64,000 nucleotides of DNA, from NCBI RefSeq assembly GCF_022346995.1, contig NZ_JAKRNM010000001.1, positions 744,001-808,000 on the forward strand, given 5' to 3'. The translations under genes were made by a program, and so were the position numbers. The notes beneath the pieces were generated by a model. It searched no databases. It was given only the letters and a program-made list of their open reading frames with translations, and had not been told where the DNA came from. The number at the start of each line of letters is the position of its first letter. The stretch's first letter is position 1. Shown here in pieces: positions 28,374 through 36,257 of this stretch. Source of the stretch: Paenibacillus sp. ACRRY. GTDB lineage: Bacteria; Bacillota; Bacilli; Paenibacillales; Paenibacillaceae.

Positions 28374-29399
28374 ATGATTAGTAACACGAAAAGTATTTTG
28401 TCACGGGAAAGGATCGAGATGCTTGTTCGAGAAAATTTTGGGAAGGAAGTTGTGGTTGAACATATTACGGAATTGACAGAAGGTTGGTTTAACGCCATAT
28501 ATGTCGTATCTTTTACCGGGCAAGGTGTACACGGGTTTAAAGAATTGGTTCTGAAGACAGGTGTGCAATCGTCAAAATATGTGCTTACTTATGAGCGAGA
28601 TATCATGCGTGCAGAGGTGCTTGTTTATCGCCTTTTAGAAGATACAATTGTTCCCATTCCCAAAATTATTACACAAGATTTTAGCAAATCGTTAGTCGAT
28701 TTTGATTATTGTTTCATGGAGAAGCTTCAGGGAAGCAACTGGATGAAATTAGAAGAACAGATCACGCCGGAAAATAAGGAGAAATTAATTGCTGAACTTG
28801 CGAGGTATACGGCTGCGATTCACAACGTTAAAGGTGATTTTTTTGGATATATAAAGGACGATAAGAAGTTTCAATTCCCGGATTGGAGCTCAGCCTTCCA
28901 GGGGATGATGATTTCATTGATTCAGGATGGGCGCGAGCAAGGGCTAGACCTTCCATACGACGCCATTATGAGTGCATTTGAACCGCTATGGGAAATTCTG
29001 AATGAGATTACGGTGCCTTCTCTTGTGAACTTCGACATGTGGAGTAAAAATATTATGCTGGCTGAAAAAGATGGGGAATACCATATTGATGCTATGATCG
29101 ACCATGAGCGTGCATTTTTTGGTGACCCCTATGCCGAATTTATCTCTAGTGCAACCATCTGTGGCGATGTATTAAAAAGCCAAACCTTCATGGAGAACTA
29201 CAGTTTAATATCCGGAAAACCATTTACGTTTACACGCAATGATAGGATTAGATTGTATATGTACAACCTATATTTGACCTTACTTATGGGGGTAGAAGTT
29301 TACCGTTATCGCGAGGAAGATAAGAAGCAGCGTATAGAATACTGCAATTGGAAAATTCCTAATGACCTGTTAGAATTAAAAGAATTTCTCGGGAGCTAA
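28374..29399 (+). CDS. APH-like phosphotransferase-fold protein
   Basis: 341-aa protein of the aminoglycoside phosphotransferase/choline kinase fold. Kinase-like features: VVVEHITELTEGWFNAIYVVSF (N-lobe with a nucleotide loop variant), FKELVLKTG (Lys), a catalytic loop SLVNFDMWSKNIML in which the usual HGDxxxxN is changed to NFDxxxxN (Asp and Asn kept), and AMIDHERAFFGDP (metal-binding Asp). The His-to-Asn change is unusual, but the key Asp is retained, so activity is plausible. Starts right after the MATE gene. Could modify a small molecule also handled by the exporter; no substrate is visible. Confidence 0.85.
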   Translation: MISNTKSILSRERIEMLVRENFGKEVVVEHITELTEGWFNAIYVVSFTGQGVHGFKELVLKTGVQSSKYVLTYERDIMRAEVLVYRLLEDTIVPIPKIITQDFSKSLVDFDYCFMEKLQGSNWMKLEEQITPENKEKLIAELARYTAAIHNVKGDFFGYIKDDKKFQFPDWSSAFQGMMISLIQDGREQGLDLPYDAIMSAFEPLWEILNEITVPSLVNFDMWSKNIMLAEKDGEYHIDAMIDHERAFFGDPYAEFISSATICGDVLKSQTFMENYSLISGKPFTFTRNDRIRLYMYNLYLTLLMGVEVYRYREEDKKQRIEYCNWKIPNDLLELKEFLGS

Positions 29400-29520
29400 A
29401 ATAAACTTCGCTCAAAAAAAGTGAATACAAAATCCGCAAGGTTGAGAAAAAGCACAGTGGGTGGAGTACTGTACTGCATCAATATCCGATAACAAACTTT
29501 ATAAAAGTGATATCCAACAA

Positions 29521-29611
29521 TTCGAACGATAGCTAAATAAAAGCAAGGAAGCAGCCGATGAACACCATCGGCTATTTTTGTTAAGCAAACGGGCTAACCT
29601 CTCGGGTAAAG
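29521..29611 (+). repeat. Dispersed hairpin repeat family R1, copy 1, also acting as a terminator
   Basis: Pattern ACGATAGCTAAATAAAAGCA...GCAGCCGATG-loop-CATCGGCTATTTTTGTTAAGCAAACGGGC. The hairpin AGCCGATG / CATCGGCT (29553-29560 with 29566-29573) followed by ATTTTTG should terminate the MATE-APH transcript. Flanks match other R1 copies at 49100, 50074 and 63847. Confidence 0.65.
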
Positions 29612-29711
29612 CTGGGCGTACAACTTCAGCTTATATGAATAACCTTTGGAACAAATTCCCAAAAAGTAACTTTCTCCTTTACATAGAAATAAATGAATTA
29701 CGCTTAGAAAA

Positions 29712-29855
29712 GAAAATGATGTAACAAGAAAACGTTCAAGTTTCGAAAGGCATATTGAATTAGTTAAACCACAGCGAACCTATTTCCAATCAATGAAAGA
29801 TTTTACTCCTAACGTAGTAACATTTGTTGAAGCACATTCTGTTCAACACGACTAA
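29712..29855 (+). pseudogene. Possible remnant of a small gene (GNAT-like N-terminus)
   Basis: Open stretch of 47 codons ending in TAA, containing IELVKPQRTYFQSMKDFTPN, which resembles the first helix region of some GNAT acetyltransferases. No ribosome site and no start codon at the right place; the rest of a GNAT domain is absent. Could be chance. Stated as a weak remnant. Confidence 0.25.
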
Positions 29856-29875
29856 TCAACTGGATGAGGTTATAG

Positions 29876-29912
29876 TGTTAAACTAACGGGAAACGTTAGT
29901 TCAATAAAAATC
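29876..29912 (+). repeat. R1 repeat, isolated left-end palindrome
   Basis: AACTAACG-GGAAA-CGTTAGTT at 29881-29901: an 8-bp perfect stem with 5-nt loop, followed by CAATAA. The same left end occurs at 47935 and 49100. It lies about 100 bp before the TetM-like gene. Confidence 0.6.
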
Positions 29913-30000
29913 TCTCCAGTCTTATTTCTACCCACGCTCCCGAGTTCTATGCTTTAATGAAACGAGCAGTAAAAACAAGAAATGTTGAAAGTGGGATTTG

Positions 30001-31965
30001 ATGAAGCGACTAACGATTGGCCTGTTCGCCCATGTGGATGCAGGTAAAACAACATTTGCGGAACAGCTGCTGTACCATACGAACAGTATCCGGTCACGAG
30101 GGCGGGTGGATCATCAGGATGCGTTTCTGGATAGCCACGACATCGAGCGGGCAAGGGGCATTACCGTGTTCGCAGATCAGGCGGTAATAGAGTACAAAGG
30201 AGACAGCTACTATTTAATAGACACGCCAGGACATATCGATTTCTCCCCGGAGATGGAGCGAGCGATTCAGGTCATTGATTATGCCATTCTGATTGTAAGC
30301 GCAGTTGAAGGTGTCCAGGGCCATACGGAGACAGTCTGGCAGCTGCTGCGCAAGCATCGGGTGCCAACGTTTTTCTTCATCAACAAGACGGATCGGATCG
30401 GAGCGGATGCAGGCAGAACGGAGGCGGATATCCGTCAGCAGTTGACAGGTGAAGTATGTTGCATTACACAGGGTATCACTGACGGCATAATCGACGAGCC
30501 GCTGCGTGAGACTATGGCAGAGCGGGACGAAGCTTTGCTGGAAGCATTTCTGGAGGGGAAAGATGATTCTGGCTTCTGGTTGGAGGCCATGCAGAGGATG
30601 ATAGCGGCGGGCCTTCTCTTTCCCTGTGCTTACGGCTCTGCGCTTCAGGACACAGGCATCATTGAATTTCTGAATCAGCTACATCTGCTGACGACAAGCA
30701 CATATGACGACGATGCTTTGTTCCAGGGGCGGGTTTATAAAATTCGGCATGATGCAGGCGGAGTGAGACTCACGTTCATTAAGGCACTAGGTGGTCGGTT
30801 GAAGGTGAGAGAACAGCTTAGTTATGAAAGCGGCGGGATTCAATATGACGAAAAAATTACGCGGCTCTTCCTATTTAACGGCCTTAAATCGCAGCCCGTG
30901 GAACAAGTTGAAGCTGGCGATTTGTTTGCAGTTGCCGGATTGTCCGCCGCCGAAACCGGACAAGGCCTTGGGGCGATCACAGACAAGTTAGCCTACGATT
31001 CGGAACCGACATTACAATCGAGGGTATTATTCGACAATTCGATACATGTACAGAAGGTGCTGGGTGCTTTCCGCACACTGGAGGCAGAGGAGCCGTCTCT
31101 GAACGTCGTTTGGGATGAGAAATTACAGGAGATTTCTATCCGAGTCATGGGATTGATTCAACTGGAAGTGCTGGAGCAGCTTGTAAGAGAGCGGTTTGAC
31201 TTTACTATCGCTTTTGGACAACCGGAAATCTTGTATAAGGAAACCATTAAATCGGCTGTGAAAGGGTATGGCCACTTCGAACCGCTCAGACATTATGCGG
31301 AAGTGCATCTGAAGATTGAACCGGGAGAAAGAGGCACTGGCATCACGTTCGATAGCAGATGTCATGCTGATGATCTGAATGTCAGTTATCAGAATCTGAT
31401 TCGGAATCACCTCTACGAACGGGAGCATAACGGACTGCTGACCGGCATGCCTGTCACCGACGTGAACATCACGCTACTGAAAGGCCGTGCGCATAAAGAA
31501 CATACCCATGGCGGCGATTTTCGTGAGGCTACCTTTCGAGCACTAAGGCAGGGTCTGGAGAAAGCGGACAACGTGCTGCTGGAGCCCTTTTACGATTTCA
31601 AAATCAAAGTCGCTATCGATGAAATGGGCAGGGTGCTATCCGATATTCAGCGTGCTTCAGGTATTTTTAATCCGCCGGAGACAGTCGGAACTCAAGCGGT
31701 GATTACGGGCAGGGTGCCCGTGTCTACTTTCATGAACTACAGTGCCGAATTTGCATCCTTTACGCATGGACGAGGCAGCATCCGCTGCGTGTTCAGCGGC
31801 TACGACCGCTGCCACAATACGGAGGAAGTCATAGAGCGGATGGGCTACCGCAAAGGGGCAGACCCACTATATACATCTACCTCCATCTTTTGCGCCAAGG
31901 GGGCGGGTTACTCGGTGCCTTGGGATGAGGCGGAAGCCAAGATGCACCTTGAATTGGAAGCTTGA
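30001..31965 (+). CDS. TetM-like ribosomal protection / translation-factor GTPase
   Basis: 654-aa EF-G-like GTPase. G motifs: AHVDAGKTTFAEQLLYH (G1, residues 11-19), RGITVFADQ (G2), DTPGHIDF (G3), NKTDR (G4). Domain II to V follow in EF-G order. Length and order match Tet(M)/OtrA-type ribosomal protection proteins that dislodge tetracycline from the ribosome, but Paenibacillus and Bacillus genomes carry chromosomal relatives not proven to confer resistance. ATG 30001 with a weak GTGGG site. No mobility genes are adjacent, so an intrinsic role is more likely than recent acquisition. Confidence 0.85.
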   Translation: MKRLTIGLFAHVDAGKTTFAEQLLYHTNSIRSRGRVDHQDAFLDSHDIERARGITVFADQAVIEYKGDSYYLIDTPGHIDFSPEMERAIQVIDYAILIVSAVEGVQGHTETVWQLLRKHRVPTFFFINKTDRIGADAGRTEADIRQQLTGEVCCITQGITDGIIDEPLRETMAERDEALLEAFLEGKDDSGFWLEAMQRMIAAGLLFPCAYGSALQDTGIIEFLNQLHLLTTSTYDDDALFQGRVYKIRHDAGGVRLTFIKALGGRLKVREQLSYESGGIQYDEKITRLFLFNGLKSQPVEQVEAGDLFAVAGLSAAETGQGLGAITDKLAYDSEPTLQSRVLFDNSIHVQKVLGAFRTLEAEEPSLNVVWDEKLQEISIRVMGLIQLEVLEQLVRERFDFTIAFGQPEILYKETIKSAVKGYGHFEPLRHYAEVHLKIEPGERGTGITFDSRCHADDLNVSYQNLIRNHLYEREHNGLLTGMPVTDVNITLLKGRAHKEHTHGGDFREATFRALRQGLEKADNVLLEPFYDFKIKVAIDEMGRVLSDIQRASGIFNPPETVGTQAVITGRVPVSTFMNYSAEFASFTHGRGSIRCVFSGYDRCHNTEEVIERMGYRKGADPLYTSTSIFCAKGAGYSVPWDEAEAKMHLELEA

Positions 31966-31983
31966 ATGATCTATTAGGAATAG

Positions 31984-32178
31984 GCCATTGCCCATGAAGT
32001 ACAAGCAGGAATTCTATGTGGTTATCCAGGAGGCAGATTCCGTCCTAACGCACCAATTTCGCGAGCTGCGATGGGAGTCATGGTCGCAAGGGCACTGGAT
32101 GTCCTACCGAGCAGTATGAATCCGACTAGTTTTTCTGATGAAAAGCTCATTTCTGTTTGGGCAAGGGATATTAGGTAA
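31984..32178 (+). pseudogene. Remnant of an SLH-domain protein
   Basis: Reading frame of 64 codons with no start, flanked by TAG at 31981 and ending in TAA. The translation contains a clear SLH repeat segment (GILCGYPGGRFRPNAPISRA, then AMGVMVARALDV), followed by the beginning of the next repeat (FSDEKLISVWARDI). It is an internal slice of an S-layer or surface enzyme gene, matching in pattern the SLH repeats of the 9720 glycosidase. The rest of the gene is absent on both sides. Confidence 0.8.
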
Positions 32179-32206
32179 ACAATTAGATCTATATAAAGTA
32201 AGCCAA

Positions 32207-32246
32207 AAGCGAGTGTACGTTATTTACGTGCAGCTCGCTTTTTACT
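32207..32246 (+). terminator. Terminator downstream of the SLH remnant
   Basis: AAGCGAG-TGTACGT pairs with ACGTGCAGCTCGCTT (right arm ends 32240) with a short bulge, followed by TTTTAC. May serve the TetM-like gene or the former SLH gene. Confidence 0.6.
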
Positions 32247-32301
32247 TTGTAATTTCTCAAGAAGACAGGTAAATGTACAGTCAAGTGGTTATTCAGCTAC
32301 C

Positions 32302-32346
32302 TACCCCGACTTAACTACCGTTAGAAGTCGGAGCTTCTTGGGAAGA
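32302..32346 (+). mobile_element. Possible relic right end of an IS200/IS605-group element
   Basis: CTACCCCGACTTAA...TTAGAAGTCGG followed by AGCTTCTTGGGAAG. A CCGACTT/AAGTCGG stem next to GCTTCTTGGG is the look of the right ends of IS200/IS605/TnpB-type elements. No tnpA or tnpB is nearby. Read from pattern memory only, so confidence is low. Confidence 0.3.
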
Positions 32347-32546
32347 ACCCATACTTGACCCGGATGGTAAACATTCAAGCTCTCGTGAATGTAAGTGAAT
32401 TAGATAATCACAAAAATAATAACCAGACCTATTGTTTGTTGACTATAGTCTTGCGTATTTGCTCTAGGAATCATTCATTGATTTACATAGAATAACAATT
32501 AATTGAGGGCAGTTCAGCCTTTAGGGACAGATTTAATCGCAATCAT

Positions 32547-32560
32547 TGAAAGCGTTACCA
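32547..32560. promoter_or_regulatory. Catabolite-responsive element (cre)-like site
   Basis: TGAAAGCGTTACCA matches the cre consensus TGWNANCGNTNWCA at all but one position. It lies 63 bp before the first permease of the second sugar transporter, where CcpA would repress the operon in the presence of preferred sugars. Confidence 0.6.
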
Positions 32561-32623
32561 AATGGAGAGGAGACTAAAGAAGATTGCTCTTCAGTCATTA
32601 CTACAAGAAGAAGGGAAGAAGAT

Positions 32624-33568
32624 ATGAAAGCAAAAGTCACCCGAAAAAGAATACGAACCCGCTGGCGCAAGCATGATACCGAGCTCACGCTGCTCGCACT
32701 TCCGACCACGATCTGGTACATTCTGTTCAGTTTCTTGCCGATGTTCGGTGTCATTATCGCTTTTAAAGACTTCAAGATTCACGGAAACTTTCTCAGCAAT
32801 GTGATAAACAGCGAATGGATTGGCTTTAAAAACTTTGAATTCCTGTTTAGTTCGAACGACGTATGGATCGTAATTCGAAACACAATCGGTTACAACATTA
32901 TCTTTATTGTTCTGGGTATTGTCGTTCCCGTGTCACTTGCACTGATGGTCGGGCAGCTTCACAGCCGCAAGGCAGCTAAGGTTTATCAGACGATGATGTT
33001 TCTGCCGTATTTCCTTTCTTGGGTTGTCGTTTCCGCAGTACTTTGGGCATTTCTCAGCTATGACAAGGGGATTGCCAATCAAGTTCTGACCCATTTTAAT
33101 CAAGATCCCAAAAATTGGTACATGGAACCTTCATATTGGCCTTATCTCCTTGTATTTATGAATATGTGGAAAGGTCTTGGATACGGTATGGTTGTCTATT
33201 TGGCAACAATCACCAGTATGGATTCGACCTATTACGAAGCGGCCGTCATTGATGGAGCTAGCAAGTGGCAGCAAACATGGTATATTACACTTCCCTTAAT
33301 GAAATTCGTTATTGTGCTGATGTTTATCTTGTCGGTCGGAGGTATCTTCTCCACAGATTTCGGCTTGTTCTTTCAGGTGCCGCGAGATTCCAATTCTCTT
33401 TACAATGTGACCACGACGGTAGATGTGCTCGTATACAAACAGCTCAAAACCGCTACGGTTGGTATGGCGTCCGCTTCTGCCTTCATGCAATCTGTACTGG
33501 GCTGCGGAATGATCCTATTTGCAAACTGGATTGTTCGTAAAGTAGATCCAGAAAGCGCGCTGATTTAG
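32624..33568 (+). CDS. Sugar ABC transporter permease (LplB/YtcP group)
   Basis: 314-aa permease, about six membrane helices, typical LplB opening LTLLALPTTIWYILFSFLPMFGVIIAFKDF and EAA loop YEAAVIDGASKWQQTWYITLPL. ATG 32624 after GAAGGGAAGAAG is taken as the start; the frame is open from 32546 but that part overlaps the cre-like site. This permease class imports oligosaccharides together with large DUF3502-type binding proteins, which is what follows. Confidence 0.92.
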   Translation: MKAKVTRKRIRTRWRKHDTELTLLALPTTIWYILFSFLPMFGVIIAFKDFKIHGNFLSNVINSEWIGFKNFEFLFSSNDVWIVIRNTIGYNIIFIVLGIVVPVSLALMVGQLHSRKAAKVYQTMMFLPYFLSWVVVSAVLWAFLSYDKGIANQVLTHFNQDPKNWYMEPSYWPYLLVFMNMWKGLGYGMVVYLATITSMDSTYYEAAVIDGASKWQQTWYITLPLMKFVIVLMFILSVGGIFSTDFGLFFQVPRDSNSLYNVTTTVDVLVYKQLKTATVGMASASAFMQSVLGCGMILFANWIVRKVDPESALI

Positions 33569-33583
33569 AGAGGAGACGGGAAA

Positions 33584-34513
33584 ATGTCAACACCAACTAG
33601 CTACGATTCCGGTCTTGATAAGTTCAACCGAGTCGGCAAAGGAACCAACATTTTTTTTCATCTGATCTTTATTATTCTGGCTTTGTTATGCGTAGTACCC
33701 ATTGTCGTGGTGTTGTCCATTTCACTGTCTAGCGAGGCTTCCATTCGAGAGACTGGCTACCAACTCCTGCCATCAGCATTTTCGGCTGAATCATATAACT
33801 ATATCGTCAAGCAGGGCTCCATGATTATACGTGCGCTCGGTGTCTCCGTATTCGTTACGTTAGTAGGCACGCTGATCGGTGTTCTGCTCACCACAACGAT
33901 GGGCTATGCGTTGTCTCGCCCACAATTTAAGCTAAAAGGACTGCTGACGTGGATCGTATTCATCCCAATGGTTTTTAATGGGGGCCTGGTCTCTAGCTAT
34001 TACATCAATTCAACGATGCTGGGATTAAGTAACACCATCTGGGCGCTGATTCTGCCTTTAGCCGTTTCCTCTTTCAATGTAATCATTTGTAAAACGTTTT
34101 TTAAAACGACCATTCCCGACGGGCTGATTGAATCGGCAGAGATCGACGGAGCAGGGCAATTCCGCATCTTCTTCACGATTGTGCTTCCAATCTCACTTCC
34201 TGTTCTAGCGACGATTGGCCTATTCCTGTGCTTCTCGTACTGGAATGATTGGTTTCAATCGATGCTGTACATTGACGACCAAGCCTTATATTCACTGCAG
34301 GCACTGCTGAACAGCCTGATGAGTAACGTTGACGCGCTGGCTAAGAACGCTTCAACAATGGGCATAAGCTATGCTGAACTTGTAGCCACCATGCCCAAAG
34401 AATCAGCCCGTATGGCTGTTGCGATCATTATCGTACTGCCTGTCGCACTGGCCTACCCCTTCTTCCAGAAATACTTTATTTCCGGTCTGACGGTGGGTGC
34501 AGTCAAGGGTTAA
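33584..34513 (+). CDS. Sugar ABC transporter permease (YtcP/LplC group)
   Basis: 309 aa, six membrane helices, EAA motif ESAEIDGAGQFRIFFTIVLPI, C-terminal YFISGLTVGAVKG. Starts 15 bp after the previous permease with GAGAGGAGACGGG upstream. Forms the second half of the import channel; the nearest binding protein starts 79 bp downstream. Confidence 0.92.
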   Translation: MSTPTSYDSGLDKFNRVGKGTNIFFHLIFIILALLCVVPIVVVLSISLSSEASIRETGYQLLPSAFSAESYNYIVKQGSMIIRALGVSVFVTLVGTLIGVLLTTTMGYALSRPQFKLKGLLTWIVFIPMVFNGGLVSSYYINSTMLGLSNTIWALILPLAVSSFNVIICKTFFKTTIPDGLIESAEIDGAGQFRIFFTIVLPISLPVLATIGLFLCFSYWNDWFQSMLYIDDQALYSLQALLNSLMSNVDALAKNASTMGISYAELVATMPKESARMAVAIIIVLPVALAYPFFQKYFISGLTVGAVKG

Positions 34514-34592
34514 CCCGAAATAAATCTGGATTTCCAGGTTTATCATATTTCCACGGGATCAGAGCGTGATAACTTAAGGGAGGGAATACAGA

Positions 34593-36089
34593 ATGAGAGC
34601 ACGGTTTAAAACATGGTTAAAGGCACCGCTTTTGATCGGAGCTATATCGATGGCAATTATCGGTTTGGCAGGCTGTTCCGGTACAGACAACAATAATGCG
34701 GCAAACAACACGTCGGCGGAAAACCAGGAAACGAATGCTACCGGTGAGGTGCCTACGCTGGTATGGTGGACGATCGGTGGACAAGTGCCAGCTAATTTCG
34801 ACCAAGCAATCGAAAAGATAAACGAGTATACGGCCGAAAAAATTGGTGTGAAAATTGATCTCCGTGTTGCCAGCTGGGGCGATTGGGACACCAAAATCAA
34901 TACAATTGTAAACTCCGGCGAAGCTTTCGACATCATGTTTACGAATAACGGAAAATACAGCCAGCAGGTCAACATGGGCGCATTTACGGATATTACTGAC
35001 CTTGTGCCAAATACGGTGCCAGACCTGAACAGCTATATCCCAGAAATGGTATGGGACGGGACGAGGATCGGGGGCAAGATTTACGCTGTTCCAACATATA
35101 AGGATTCTTCTTTAACCCAGTACTGGGTGTTTGACGATGCACTCGTTCAAAAGTATAACATCGACCTAGCGGGCATCAAGACACTGCAGGATCTGGATAA
35201 GCCATTCCGAGACATCAAGGCTGGCGAAGGCAAGGGATTCTACCCGCTCTCCCTGACTCAGGGCGAAGGGATTAGCGGCTTCTTTAATGACTATGACGAT
35301 ATGACCTTGGGCTTTCAGCCGATCGGTGTGAAGGCCGAAGATGAGTCCCGTACAGTCGTTTCCGTTCTGGAACAATCGGATATCCAGGAGAAGCTGAAGC
35401 TCATGCATCAATGGTACAATGACGGCATCATTAATCCTGACGCGCCGACCAAAATCGAAGCTGACCCTTATCGCCCGTTCTTCAGCGCTCAAGCATTCCC
35501 TGGTGCGGAAGTGAACTGGCAAATTTCCGCAGGCATTGAGAAATACGACATGGTTCAAATTTTGGGTCCAATCTATACAACCAGCACGATCCAAGGATCC
35601 ATGAACGCAATCTCCGCCAATTCGAAGTATAAGGAAGAAGCGCTTAAATATCTGGAACTGGTCAACACCGATTCTAAGCTTCGTAATATGCTTGCCTATG
35701 GTGAAGAGGGTGTTGATTTTGATTATGTAAACGACAATACGGTTGAACGGAAAACGGATTCGTGGCCGCTAGCCGCCTATACCCAAGGCACATTCTTCAA
35801 CATGGCAGTTACGAAGGGAGCACCTGAAGATCAGTGGGATCAGGTCCGCAAGCTGAACGAGGCGGCGACGTCATCTTCGATACTTGGTTTTGCACTAGAT
35901 ATTAGTGAACTCGGTACTGAAGTAGCCAATGTAAAGGCTGTATGGAATAAATACAGTTATGAGCTGATTACTGGCGCATCGGATCCAGAGAAGCGAATAC
36001 CGCAAATCATAGAAGAGTTGAAGAAAGCCGGCATGGATAAGATCATGGAAGCCGCACAAGAACAGATCAACACATATTTCAAATCGTAA
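34593..36089 (+). CDS. Oligosaccharide-binding lipoprotein with DUF3502-type C-terminus
   Basis: 498-aa surface lipoprotein; lipobox LAGC (Cys near residue 28), N/A/T-rich linker, family 1 binding fold (TLVWWTIGGQVPANF), and a C-terminal ending typical of DUF3502 binding proteins (YSYELITGASDPEKRIPQII). AGGGAGGG precedes ATG 34593. It is followed by a terminator and then a sensor kinase, and a second protein of the same type lies beyond the regulator gene. Confidence 0.92.
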   Translation: MRARFKTWLKAPLLIGAISMAIIGLAGCSGTDNNNAANNTSAENQETNATGEVPTLVWWTIGGQVPANFDQAIEKINEYTAEKIGVKIDLRVASWGDWDTKINTIVNSGEAFDIMFTNNGKYSQQVNMGAFTDITDLVPNTVPDLNSYIPEMVWDGTRIGGKIYAVPTYKDSSLTQYWVFDDALVQKYNIDLAGIKTLQDLDKPFRDIKAGEGKGFYPLSLTQGEGISGFFNDYDDMTLGFQPIGVKAEDESRTVVSVLEQSDIQEKLKLMHQWYNDGIINPDAPTKIEADPYRPFFSAQAFPGAEVNWQISAGIEKYDMVQILGPIYTTSTIQGSMNAISANSKYKEEALKYLELVNTDSKLRNMLAYGEEGVDFDYVNDNTVERKTDSWPLAAYTQGTFFNMAVTKGAPEDQWDQVRKLNEAATSSSILGFALDISELGTEVANVKAVWNKYSYELITGASDPEKRIPQIIEELKKAGMDKIMEAAQEQINTYFKS

Positions 36090-36104
36090 TCTTTGAGAAA
36101 CAAT

Positions 36105-36140
36105 AACCCGAGCGGATTCGTTGTGGCCGTTCGGGTTTTC
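36105..36140 (+). terminator. Terminator between binding protein and sensor kinase genes
   Basis: AACCCGAGCGG / CCGTTCGGGTT stem (11 bp, one G-U) followed by TTCAG; 15 bp after the stop. Separates transporter and two-component transcripts at least partly. Confidence 0.75.
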
Positions 36141-36257
36141 AGATTTATAGAGACTTTGCATTCATTTCGAGCGCTTATAAGTGATTGATTTGTTCTACAA
36201 ATAGCTATATGGTAAAACTATAAGTCTCAATATAATCCAACGGTTAAGGAGAGCGTT

